Shown here piece after piece: positions 1 to 11,100 of a stretch of DNA of 64,000 nucleotides; the first letter of the stretch is position 1; each line of letters starts with the position of its first letter. The DNA is taken from contig MU863877.1 of NCBI GenBank assembly GCA_033296885.1, forward strand, positions 434,001-498,000, read 5' to 3'. This DNA comes from Triangularia verruculosa (taxonomy: Eukaryota; Ascomycota; Sordariomycetes; Sordariales; Podosporaceae). The position numbers and the translations under genes are program-made. The notes under the pieces were generated by a model, which was not told the origin of the DNA, ran no database searches, and was given only the letters and a program-made list of their open reading frames with translations.

Positions 1-1711
1 GTCCCATATCACATCCTTCAGCGCGCTGGCAGCGTTGTGTTTGCTGCCCAGGGAGCTGATATCGCTTCTTTCGGTGCGGCAGAACTGAAGCATGTCTCAA
101 CCTGGAAGTATCCAGCCAAGACGACCGAGTCCACTGGTGAAGCAGCTCTTGATGTCGAAGTCCCTACCACCGTTGAAACACCTACTGCTGTTGAAGCTCC
201 TCCCACACCAGAAGGACCCCCTTCCAAGCGTAGAAGGACAGAAAATGAGGAGAAGGAGGTCAAAGACGGCGATGCTGCCACCCCCAGCTCAACCAATGGT
301 CAAAAGAAGGGCAGATTCCCACACAAGCCCCAACCCGCCAACATCCCCAACGAAAAGCCCTTCATCAACTGCCTCATCACCACTACCGACGGCAGTCATG
401 TAATCGCCACCACTGGTTCCGACAAAACAATCTGGGTCTTCGAGCATGACGGCTCAGGAAACCTCAAAGAAATCAGCCAAAGGTAAATATCTGCCCCTGA
501 ACATGTCTCTGATCTCTCTCATCACTAACACCCTCTCACAGAGCCATGCCTAAACGCCCTTGCTCAATCACCCTCACCACCGACCAAAAAACAATCCTCT
601 CCGCCGACAAGTTCGGCGATGTCTACGCCCTCCCTCTCATCCCCTCCGCCGAACCCTCCCTACCTCCAACCCTCCAATCCCTACCATCCCGCAGCGCCAC
701 CCCAGCTTCCGTCCCTGTCCCCTTCAAGCCCCAAGCCAACGACAAAACAGTCCACACCAAGCGCAACCTCAAAGCTCTCGAGAACCAGAAAATCTCCATG
801 GAACTCTCCCTGAAAGCCGCCGCCGACAAGTCCGCCGAAGAAACCCAGCCAGCCTTTGAGCACACCTTACTCCTAGGCCACGTCTCCATGCTCACCGCCA
901 TCACCGTCGCCCCCGGAGTCGGCCAGACCGGCGAGCCAAGAGAATGGATCATCACCGCCGACAGAGACGAGCACATCCGCGTCTCCCGCGGCATCCCCCA
1001 GGCCTACTTCATCGAAGGCTTCTGCCTCGGGCACGAGGACTTTGTCAGCAGATTGTGCGTCGTGCCCAACCACCCCGAGCTCCTCCTCTCGGCCGGCGGT
1101 GACGATGACCTCTTTTTGTGGAACTGGAAGGAGCAGAAACTTTTGCAACGGGTGAACCTGCTTCAAATCATTCAGGAGAGAGACGACATCCAACCTGCAC
1201 CAACAAAACTGGCTGTGTCAAGGTTGAAGGCATTTGTGCTGGAAGAAAAAGACGGTGTAGAAGACCTTTTGGTGACGGTCATCTGTGAACGGTACCCTCC
1301 CCCCCCCTCAATCTGCCTAATCGTGAAACAAAACACGCCAGAAACTAACCTTATGTCTCAAGAATCCCCGGTGTGATCACCCTCAAACTAGCCAACAACC
1401 AACTCATCAACGGCTCTATCCACACCTACTTCGAGCACGGCTTCCCACTAGACGTCGAAGTCCTACAAGGCAAGGACATTCTCGCGGGCAGCCAACGGGG
1501 CGAGAAGCTCGTCGTGAGCTTTGACACTACCGAAGCCAAGGGCCCTGAGCCCAGGCTCATCATGGTCGAAACTATGGGACCCGAAGGAAATCGGTCCGAG
1601 GATCCGCATGTACTGGAGGTCCCGGAGGGTGAGACGGACTTGAGCCCCTCGGATCTGCAAAAATTGCTGTACACAACAGAGTCGTTGAGGAAGATGAGTG
1701 ATTTTGACTGA
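1..1711 (+). CDS. TRM82: tRNA (guanine-N7)-methyltransferase non-catalytic WD-repeat subunit TRM82 (5' partial)
   Basis: WD40 partner of the Trm8 methyltransferase, which makes m7G46 in tRNA; it stabilises the catalytic subunit in the nucleus (family knowledge; human WDR4). The reading frame is open from base 1 (VPYHILQRAG...), so the start codon lies just upstream and the gene is 5' truncated by the window. Exons: 1-482, 542-1291, 1363-1711, joined by 59- and 71-bp introns; both junctions keep frame and join in arginine codons. About 526 residues are visible. Recognisable blades include HVIATTGSDKTIWVFEHD and the family-typical ITADRDEHIRVSR, followed by GHEDFVSRL and LLSAGGDDDLFLW. A Lys/Arg-rich linker (PPSKRRRTENEEKE) follows the first blade and could be a nuclear localisation signal. 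Family assignment is firm; the missing N-terminus is probably only a few residues. Confidence 0.93.
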
Positions 1712-2168
1712 GAGTGTGTGTTGTGGGAAAACTGGGGCAATTGGAATAGTTTTATCTGTTTGATAGATGGCCTATGATGTGGAATGGACTAAACTCGCAC
1801 TCATGGCATCAAGATAACATGTATCTATCCTTGAGCAGTTTGACGTGACGTTCGATCGATCATGCCGCCATTATCGAGAGCTTTCTGTCTCATTTGAATT
1901 TTTGGATTTGCTGGCTCGGACCGACGAGTTTCGATCACCAGCAGTGGCTGAAGCCTTTTGTTTCTTTCTCTTCACGTCCACTCTCTTCCAGTTTTAACAC
2001 TGTCATGACTGCCAATATATCTGTAGGTCCTCTTGGCTAGTCAACCGACAAAGTTCAACTCCTAGTGATTCCAAAGTCTTTTGCCTTTGTACACAAATAC
2101 ACAACTTCCACAATACATATAACTCATAATGCCATTGAATCGACATCACTCTCACCATCTCAACCTCA
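1712..2168. other. 3' intergenic region between convergent TRM82 and DUF1932 genes
   Basis: About 460 bp between two convergent genes, so it should hold both 3' untranslated regions and terminators. It is AT-richer than the flanking coding DNA. I see no open frame with protein-like composition and no RNA gene. Confidence 0.6.
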
Positions 2169-3253
2169 TTACACCTCCCCTTCCCCTCCCCCCTCCTCCT
2201 TCTCCTTCCTCTTCCGCAACCCCTCCCCCACCGCCACCGCAACCCCCTCCACCGTCGTCCCCCTCTCCCTCTTCCCAATCTTTTCCCTCCCAAGCACAGT
2301 CTCAGTAGCAACAGTCCGATATATCTCCGCAGCAGCCTCAAAAATCCCATGCTCCCCCCCCCACCCCCCATATTCCATATGCGTCACCGCAATCTCCTCC
2401 ATCTCCCTCACCCACCTCCCCGCCTTCGGCCCCAGCCCCGTAACCGCCCTCTCCAGCCTCCTAATCTCCCCCTCCCCCCCAAGCTCACCAACCGACCTCA
2501 CCAACTCCCCCAAAACCCCCATCTCCCTCGCCGTCGTCACACTCTCCAACGCAACCGCCGCAAACCCCTTACTCAACCCCGCAAAAACCATCTTCAACCC
2601 CGACGCCTTCCCAATTTCACCGTCGATATGCCTCGCCCGGAGGATGGTTGCTAGTTCAGGGGAGCCATACACACTCCCAAACCCCCAATCCCCACTCGTC
2701 GGAATCACCGGCTTCGTCCACTGCCCCTCCCCCTCCACAAAAACCGGTGGTCCCCCTAGTATACACCCATCAATAAACCTCACCCCCTCCCGACCCTCAA
2801 ACAACCCCCCAATCTCCCTCACCGTACCCGGGGAAACAGCATTCAAATCCGCATAATACAACAACCCCTTCCCCTTACCCTCCCCCCTACCCCCAACCTC
2901 CCTCCCAACCCTCTCTGCCGTCTCATACGCAAAAGCAGGGGGGACAATAGACAGAATAACATCGCAATACGACACCAGCACCCCATCATCAGAAACAAGA
3001 ATCGCACCAGCTGCCTCCGCGCGCGAGACCGTGTCCGGGCTATATCGTATCGTATCTGGGTAAGCACCTATCACCCCAACCCCTGAGGAAAAGGAGAACT
3101 AAACCTGCGATCCGAAACATTGGTCAACACCGCATACCCGTGCGCCACAAGCATCCTCGCAATCCCGCTCCCCATGTCCCCCATCGAGACGATGCCGATT
3201 ACTCCGCGACGAGTCTTTCCGAGGGCGGCCAAGTCTGGGAGGGGGGCGGTCAT
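2169..3253 (-). CDS. NAD(P)-binding 6-phosphogluconate-dehydrogenase-like protein with DUF1932 C-terminal domain
   Basis: Soluble oxidoreductase of the beta-hydroxyacid dehydrogenase superfamily; the substrate is unknown. Exon 1 is 3253-3105 and exon 2 is 3039-2169 (339 aa). Exon 1 gives the Rossmann start GVIGIVSMGDMGSGIARML, with the spaced glycines usual for DUF1932 proteins. Exon 2 gives the rest of the fold (VSDDGVLVSYCDVILSIVPP), the catalytic-region loop YYADLNAVSPGT, the IDGCILGGPP strand and the helical C-terminal domain (GLSKGFAAVALES). The intron (3104-3040, 65 bp) has an atypical GTTTAG donor. I chose the TATAG acceptor because only it restores frame and gives the expected NVSDRSPDT join. 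The last 25 residues are a low-complexity Lys/Glu/Gly tail. The coding strand is unusually G-rich and C-poor. Convergent with TRM82. Confidence 0.82.
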
Positions 3254-4184
3254 TATTGAAACACTTTTCGACTATCAGAAGACGTAAAAAAAGTGAGCTT
3301 GTTCAGAATATTGCTCGTGATTGATGAGAGAGAGAGGAATATGTGTGAGATGGCTTGGGGCGAGTGACTGTGTGCGTTGAAAGGAGCAAAGGAACCAACC
3401 CCGCGGTTGCGTGCTTGGATTGCATCAGTTCTTAATATCACTCACTACTCACCAATAATAGGGCAGCCGCCTGCCTCCTGTCGACTTGACCACCTAGATC
3501 GCGACTTCCCATCTGTAATTCGATTCCGTGTCTCGTGCACAATCTAAATGCTTGATTGTTTGTTGAACAATTTGGGCAAGACATCAGACTAATCCTTCAG
3601 ACGATGGTTGAACGGCTTGTTGGGTCATAATCGAGTACACCTCTTTTAATCACTTCCCACTCATATCCATAACACTTCATAATCATTCCGCTACCTTATA
3701 CCTCCCCTAAGGCTATAGAAACACTACCCCCTTCTTCCCCCACCCCGCCGTCTCTATTGTGTTCAGACCCTTTCTAAAACGCCATTCCTTCAACGTGGAA
3801 ATCAAAATGACCCGTTCCCCTCCACCACCTACTCTTTGTCCTCCCCCTTTTTACCAAGGGAGTCCAACAGAATTAGAAAACAGAAAGAAAGAAACACAGG
3901 ACATGTAAAGCAAAACATAAAAATAACAGAAGCCTCTTGTTTTAGGGGGTACCATAACTAAAAAAAGAGTCTGTCCGTCCCAGTCCATCTTTCCAGCCCA
4001 TGCAAATGTGTTGTGTGAGAAAAAAAGACATCCCATGCCTCATCCCCTGCCCTAGCAACCCTAAACAAAGACTTTTTTGCAAATGCCGATTCCAAGATGC
4101 AGCAAGATTACTCCTTGACTGCGGGTATGAATATGTCTTGGCGTGCAGTTTGCTGAAAACCCCAGTCCACATCACCCCACCACC
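3254..4184. other. intergenic region upstream of the DUF1932 gene and downstream of YDJ1
   Basis: Holds the promoter and leader of the DUF1932 gene (from 3254) and the 3' end of the YDJ1-type gene (near 4184). The short open frames here have no protein-like composition. No tRNA or other RNA gene was recognised. Confidence 0.5.
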
Positions 4185-5621
4185 TTACTGCGAAGCGCAC
4201 TGTACGCGCTCGGCATGCGGGTGTCCATCCTCGTCGTCCTCGTCCATAGCCGTGACGCCGCTAAAGCCGCCATTGGCGTTGGCATCAACATCCTCGAGAT
4301 CCGCCGGTTCCGTCATGGCATTGGCAGGTGGTGTGTTGATGATCTCTGGCGAAGGCAGGCACCTCCGGAGAGCGTCAAAGGCAGCCGCATCTTGAGTCCA
4401 GCCCTTCTCGGGAAACTTGACGTTGAATCGGATGTACATGTTACCAAAGTCGTGGTGGCGGTGTGATGGCATACCCTGGCCACGGATCATCTTGACGGTG
4501 CCTAGAGAGTTATGTTAGAATAAGACTTCAACCAGTAGAACCTACGGATAACGTACCAGGGGAAATCGCCTCGCCAGCCAGGATATCAACACTCAACCAC
4601 CTCTCATCAAGGTGCTCGACATAGATAGTGCCACCAGCGAGAGCCGTCACGAGGTCGATCTCGGCGTTGTAAAGCAGGTCATCCTCCTTGCGCTCGAAGC
4701 GCGGGTGAGGCTTTTGCTCAATCTGGAAAACGACGTCACCAGCAAGTATTCCTGGCGCTTGATCGCCCTCACCGCGGAATTCAACCTTGGTGCCGCTTCT
4801 CACACCACGGTCAACGTGGACGTGGAGAACCTTTCTGTCAACCACCGTCTTCTTGCCCAAGCACTGTCTGCATCTGTCCTTCTCCTTAACAAGTTCACCC
4901 TCGCCGTTGCAGTCTGGGCAAACCGTCTGGAAGCGCTGGATCATGGGACCCATCTGGCGCATCATCGTCTTCATACCGTGACCGTCGCAAGTCCCGCACT
5001 TGCGAACGGCACCTTCCTTGCCGCCGCGACCATCGCACTTAGGGCAGATAATGGAGCGCTGAAGGGCGAGCTTGGAAACCTTGCCGCGGTAGATGTCCTC
5101 GAGGGAGACGTTGTGAACGTGGTGGATGGTCTTGGCCTTGCTTGGCCCGCGGTTCTGCATGCCGCCGCCGAACATACCACCAAGACCACCGCCGAAGCCG
5201 CCGGAACCGAAGAATTGGGCGAACAGATCCTCAGCAGCCATGCCGCCGCCACCGCCAGCACCACCCTCAAGGCCAGCCTCGCCATACTGGTCGTAGATCT
5301 GGCGCTTTTGTGGGTCGGAAAGGATCTCGTAAGCATGTGAAACCTCCTTGAACTTGTGCTCGGCCTCCGGGTTGTTGGGGTTCTTGTCTGCAAAATAAAG
5401 TTAGACAAGCCACGGCCTCCTCCCGCAGTGATAAAGCATACCTGGATGGAACTTGAGGGCGGAAATCTTGTACGCCTTCTTCAACTCCTGCTCCGTCGCA
5501 TTTGGCGAGACCTACACCATCGAAATATGTCAGAAACTCTATATACTTCTCGAGTGTCCGGCTAGAATATCTTGGGGTTCCTTACGCCAAGGGTCTCGTA
5601 GAATTTCGTTTCCTTAACCAT
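4185..5621 (-). CDS. YDJ1: Type I DnaJ/Hsp40 co-chaperone, YDJ1/Mas5 family, with CaaX farnesylation motif
   Basis: Cytosolic J-protein that stimulates Hsp70 ATPase and delivers unfolded clients; farnesylation attaches it to ER and nuclear membranes (family knowledge). Exons: 5621-5586, 5511-5442, 5387-4557, 4501-4185, with introns of 74, 54 and 55 bp at frame-preserving junctions. The J domain starts MVKETKFYETLGV and contains the Hsp70-activating tripeptide (FHPDKNPNN). A Gly-rich linker (GGAGGGGG, then FGSGGFGGGLGGMFGGG) follows. Four CxxCxGxG-type zinc-binding motifs are present: CPKCDGRGG, CGTCDGHG, CPDCNGEG and CRQCLGKK (the last degenerate). Two C-terminal beta domains follow. The protein ends in CASQ, a CaaX box that is identical, as I recall, to that of yeast Ydj1. 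Start chosen because MVKET directly precedes the J domain. I regard this as the main cytosolic type I J-protein. Confidence 0.95.
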
Positions 5622-8115
5622 GTTTGCGGTTGTATCTGATTGTAGTGGGAGGAAGCAAAAAGCTTAAAGATGCTGGTGCAACTTAGTTGTGCTTGTTCGG
5701 TGGGTGACGCTTAATCAGAAGGTTTCCTTCCGAGGAACTGCAATGGCAGAAAAAGTTAGCAAAGATGCTGTGATAAACAAAACAGTCGTCGAAAAGTTGA
5801 GGAAGGATCGCAGCCGAAAGCCTCTTGAACCTTCCGACAAGAAAGCGGTGGAGCCTTTTCGGGCAACTGGCAAAGCCAGCAAGAAAGGCGCCAAAATATG
5901 CCGTACCCCCCGAGGCTGTGTAAGCTTCTGCTGGGCCGCTGGCAAGACCGGGCTGGCAGATACAACGTGAAAGTTGGATTGGATCGTGCAGAAAGTGGAA
6001 GAAACATACAGTTTTGCTCAAGGGTTTGCGCTCGCCGGTTTGCGCAAATGCGGAACACTTTCTCTTTGAACTTTTCCCAACGTGCAAAATGTCTGTCGCA
6101 GCAGGGGGGGAAGATTTGTCAACTAAAATCGCCGGTGTAGGAAATAACCGAGCTTTTCTGAGTCGTCGTTTGGTTCGTTCCGTTGGAAAAAAAAAGTTGG
6201 ATCGAGTAGTAATAGTGGCTTCGTCACTCTTTCTCTCTCTGGTCGTGGGGTGTTGTCTCTCGAAAACCAAGCCGCCGCCAGTATTGGTCAAGTTGGACTT
6301 TTTTGTTCAACAAGAAAGAGAAAAGTTGCTTATAAAACGAGTCGAGATGGCGCAAAGGAGAGAGAGGGGGTCCTGACCAAAGGGAGCAGCACAGAAACCG
6401 GGGGGAAAGGGCAGCAGAAGAGGCTGAAATTCTTCGGCGATCCAAATGTCCCCCCCAACCCAGGCGTTGGAAACTCTCAGTCGCCTTCCTGGAACCACAA
6501 TCAGCCCCTCCTGATGGAATTCCATAGAAGCCTCTAGAGTGTGGCTGGTGCTGTTAGTGCAGTACTTACAGATCTGCCCCTGTCAGACCCCCCAGAGCAA
6601 GCCTGCCACCCTGCATCCCAGGCCCGTGCTGTGCCTGAGCGGCGGCAATCTTTGACAGCCTGCCAGTACCCATCTATCTAATTCTGCAGAGATCCCAGGC
6701 TGCGCGGATGCGCATGGAAACTGAACAATGTTTGGCTTGTTGCTGTTTTCAGAAGGGGACCTGCCACAAGTCACCCCCCTCCAACTGTGGCTTGAAAGGA
6801 AGATCCCAGGGTCTTCTCTCTCTCCCACCAACCCACCATGGATCCTCCTCCGCATCGGCGCCGGGCGAAACGGGGAGGCATCTTTTTTTAGTGAAGAGGG
6901 AAAGGGAAATCCCAGACGCGGGAAAGCAATGTAACAAAAAGCGCTGCAGAAAATGCAAAGAGTCCAGAACCTCTAATCATTACTGAAGATTCGCCATGTG
7001 CGCACGTCCTTGGACCAGGGCCATGACATAATCGTGAGACTTCCCAGGTTCTCCAGGTTTCCAAGGCTTCACTCATCAGGGCACATTGGAGTTTGGGTGT
7101 CTAGTGTACCAATAGGGAAATGTCTTCCCCGAGGTGCATCGCATATTCCAATTCTGGGATCCCCCCCAAGATCACGGAATCTTACCGAAACTCACATGCA
7201 TTGGTCGCACTCCGTTCTCGGGCGAGGCAGCCACTGGGGATTCGACTTTTCTATGGGACAACACTGTAGCAGTGTGCCCTGCATGTCGTAGAGCATCAGG
7301 CTGCCTCATCCGCACCTCATACGGAACACCAGGCATCGAGTTTCTAAATCCAATTACAAACACACTGGCAGTCTCTCGTCAATAGAGACGCACTTCACTA
7401 CTCACAGCCTTGATCACTGAGCTTGTCATATCACACATCATGAAGGGAACATGGCAGACATACTGTTCAATAAACAATAATATTGATATTATCACACGTT
7501 ATCACCTCTCTCCCTCTCATGCTATCACCCAACCTATGTGAAGCAACCTCCCCCCGATGTCCAGTTAACCAGAACAACGATGTAGTGTTGAAAAAACACC
7601 CAAAACCAAACCACCTCCCCCATCCATGCATCAGTTGAAAACCCCCCTTTGAATGCCCCTCCCCTTAAAATGCCCCGTCCATGCCACAATTATACAAATG
7701 CCATCAACAGCCTTCCCCTTCCTCCTCCAACTCCTTTGTTTAAACTCCCCTCCAAACACTCCCAAATATTGAAAAACCACACCCGCCTTCAAACAGGGGG
7801 GAAAAAAAAAAGACACCGAGTCGCCGGTAACAAGCCGTTTTATATACCTTACCACCACTCCAAATCACCAACCCTCTCACAATCAAACAGGAAAAAAAGG
7901 CCAAAAAGGCGCTGGAAAACCCCGAAAAGCTCAATAAAAAAACGCTTTCTCTAACAAACAACCCCAGGACATTTTTCGTCCTTTTAGCCCCCCTTCTTTT
8001 TACCTCTTCACAAAAAAATACACTATATTACACGCCCCTCCCGTTCTTCCCCCATCATCATCCCCATCCCTCCACATCTCTCTCAACCCTCCCGCCTTAA
8101 AAATCTCCTCCCTTC
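5622..8115. other. 2.5-kb intergenic region between YDJ1 promoter and SNT2 3' end
   Basis: Contains the YDJ1 upstream region and the 3' untranslated region of SNT2. One heat-shock-element-like core GAACCTTC lies at 5827-5834, about 206 bp upstream of the YDJ1 start, followed six bases later by GAA; this alone is weak. Short open frames at 5689-6537 and 7649-7954 look random. I see no gene, RNA or mobile element. Confidence 0.5.
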
Positions 8116-11100
8116 CTAAGAAAGCAGATTCCTCAACGAAGGACTCGCACTCGCCCCGCTCGGCGCCCTCGTCTCCCTGTTCTGCGGCGGCAGACTCGGT
8201 TCCCTCAGCGGCGGCGGGCTGTGATGCACCTGGTGCCCGCCCCAAGGCGGCTGCCTCAGGTAATTCGGCGGCGGCTCAACAACAGGATTCATCAAATGAT
8301 GCGGCGGCCTCATGTGCTCTGGCGGGGGCGGTCCGTGGTTATGATGCGGGTGATAAGGACCTCCGTTCATCACCGGTGGACCCTGCGGTGGGTGAGGGCC
8401 GCTTGTTCTTCTCGGTGGGGAGGATGAACCGCCGTTCATGTAGGGCGAGTGCATTATCCCGTTTGGTGGGTGGATGGAAGGGGGTCGGAGGTGGTTGGGT
8501 GGTGGTGCCAATGGTGGCATTCCTAACGGTGGAGGGGTTGGGCCACGGTGGTCATGGCGGGGATCTCGAGGGTGGTTGAGCAACGGCGACATGTTGTTCG
8601 GGTGGGCGGATGGTCGGGACCAGTCGCTGTAGCCCCTGTTGGCAGGAGCATACTCCGGCGGTGGGGGCTGGACGGGTAGTCCTCTTGGGACGATGTTCGG
8701 TGGTAGAGGGGGAGGTTGTACCGCCTGTGCCTGGACGGCTACTGGTGGCGGAATCATTTGAGGAGCAGTTGGACCTGTTGGAGGAGCTTGCAGATGCGGT
8801 GGCGGTTGGACCGCGGGTGGAGGACCAGAAGCCGTATGCATCAGTGGAGGAGACCAAGCCCTGCTGTAGGAGCTTATGCTCGAATGCCTGGGCTCAGAAG
8901 GGCCCCCGATAGGAACAACAGCCGGTGGTGCTTGGGAAGCTTGCCGGACCGGCTCGGGAGGCGGTGTCGGCTCTCTCTTGAGCTGCGGATGAGGATTCGG
9001 CTGCCGACCCATCTTCTTGCACTTGTGACACTGGAAGCTGCGCTGTTCCACAAACTTGTGCGCCTCGGGGGGCAGATTGCCAAAGTATCCGTTCGTGAGC
9101 CCGCGTTCCTGTTCTTGATCAATCGGGTGCCACTTGGGACTGACGTCGGTAGCGCATGTGAGACAGATCTTGCCGTTTTGCTGCATTGATGGTGCATCCT
9201 CCATTGGGGTGTCGCCGTTGAGAATATGGGAGATGGACGAGTTGTTGATCAGCGAGGCCCGGCGATTTGAATGATGCGAAGGTGCTGAGGGTGATGTTGA
9301 AACCTTGGAAGTGACGGCAATCTGGTTGGCCTTCTTGGCACAACCCTTGAGGGCCAGATCCGCCTGCTTGAAGTTTTGGACATAGAGCTGCAGAGCAGTT
9401 GTTCCGTTCTCGGCCACGATGTCGTGCATCCGGTAGATACTTGTCTTGGCAGGCAAATGCTCCTTGCAGTAGATGACAGCTGACATGATGCCGGTATCAC
9501 CGTTGATGCTGACTATATTGTGCTGATCGCGTCTCGAGCCCTTCACTGGCGTGATGTCGAATCCCAAGGCATAACCTGCCTGATGAGCGCACTCAACATG
9601 GACAGACGCCTTGCACTGATGGCAAGACACACAGGCCCCTCCGTCTCTCTTGCAGGCCTTGCATATCTCGCTGAACTTTGCTCTCGGAATCGTAGGGATG
9701 CCCTCGCTGGGGCCCAAAGCCTTCGCACTCGCAAACTTGACTTCTGGTGTCCAAACAGCGCAAGTGACATGTACCCAATTGTTGTCGGTCGTGCGCTTCA
9801 AAGGCTCTCGAGGGTTGACGGGGCGGTTCATCTCCTCCTGCTTCTTGCGATAAAAGTCGGCCGCCTTCTGGGCATTCTCGCGCTCCATCCTGTCTCTTTC
9901 TCTCTCCTTTTCGGTCTTCTTCTTATGCGAGATCTTGGGTGGCTCAACAAAGTCGTGGTGGGTGTACTCGTGCGGACAAAGCACACACTTGTAGTCCTGG
10001 ATACCGAGTTAGCAACAGTCTCCTTGCGCTCTCCCAATTGCAACTTACAATAGCGACCTGTGGATTCTTGTCGTTGGTACACATGTCGCATGTCCACTTC
10101 CCAGGGGCTCTGTTATCCAACACTCCATAGCAATTCCGATGGACCGTCAACCGGCACTCCCTACATGACAAATGCTGCTCTCCCATCGGCTCCATCTCAA
10201 AACAAATCGCACAAGGCAGCGTCCTCGGCTTCGGCATCTCAGGGACCGGAGGAGGCGGTGGCGGCTGCTTCTCGACAGCCTTTTCCTTCTTCTTCGAAAT
10301 GGGCGCATTGACCACACTCCCCGACTCCGAAGCAGTCTGATCAACATCCTTGTCTGGAAGACTCTTGAGCTTCTTCCTCGGAGGCTCCTTGTCGACCAGC
10401 TGGGCACTGAAACTCCTTGCTGGACTCGCCGTGGCAGCAGGATCAGGCGTCCGATACCGAATATTGCTGGCCATCTCATCAGCAGCCAACAACTCCTTGT
10501 AAAGCTCCTCATCCACCTTCTTTCTCCACCCCCTCCCTCCCGTCTGAGCCACCTTCTTCGCAACCTCGTCCACATCCTCCCACTGAATCGCATACCGCCT
10601 CCACAGCTCAGCGCATCGTCGACAGAGCGCCTGGATATACTGGTCCTTCTTGTCCTTGTTAGCGCCACGCCCACCATTCTCAGTAACCGCGGAAACAGCA
10701 GCAGCCGGCGCCCTCCGCCATTGGCGAGAGTGCTTGGTGCCGCAAAACTTGCACAAGAAGCCCTTCTTTTTCTCCTTGGCCTTCTCCGTGTCGAATGCAG
10801 AATCGTCGTGAATGTCGGCGACATCGTCCGCCAGCTTGTTGGCAGCCGCCTCGGCCTTTTTGGCGTCCTTCTTGCCCTTACGCCCAGAAAAGTTGCCCCA
10901 AATTTGCTTGCCGCGGTCTGTCTTCTTCCAAGTGTAATAGTATCGGACGACGGTTGCCGGTTTCAACGTCTTGACGTGCTTCATGACGGAATGTAGTTCC
11001 GAACCGTATTTCGCCACGCCTTCTTCGAACTTTTTCTGCTCTGTCGGGGTTAGATCCGGTTCTTTGAACTGCTCTTTGGGTACCTTTGGAAGAGCCTTCA

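Noticed and set aside
5827..5843. heat-shock element upstream of YDJ1
   Set aside because: Only one GAAnnTTC core with a six-base gap to the next GAA; too common to call.
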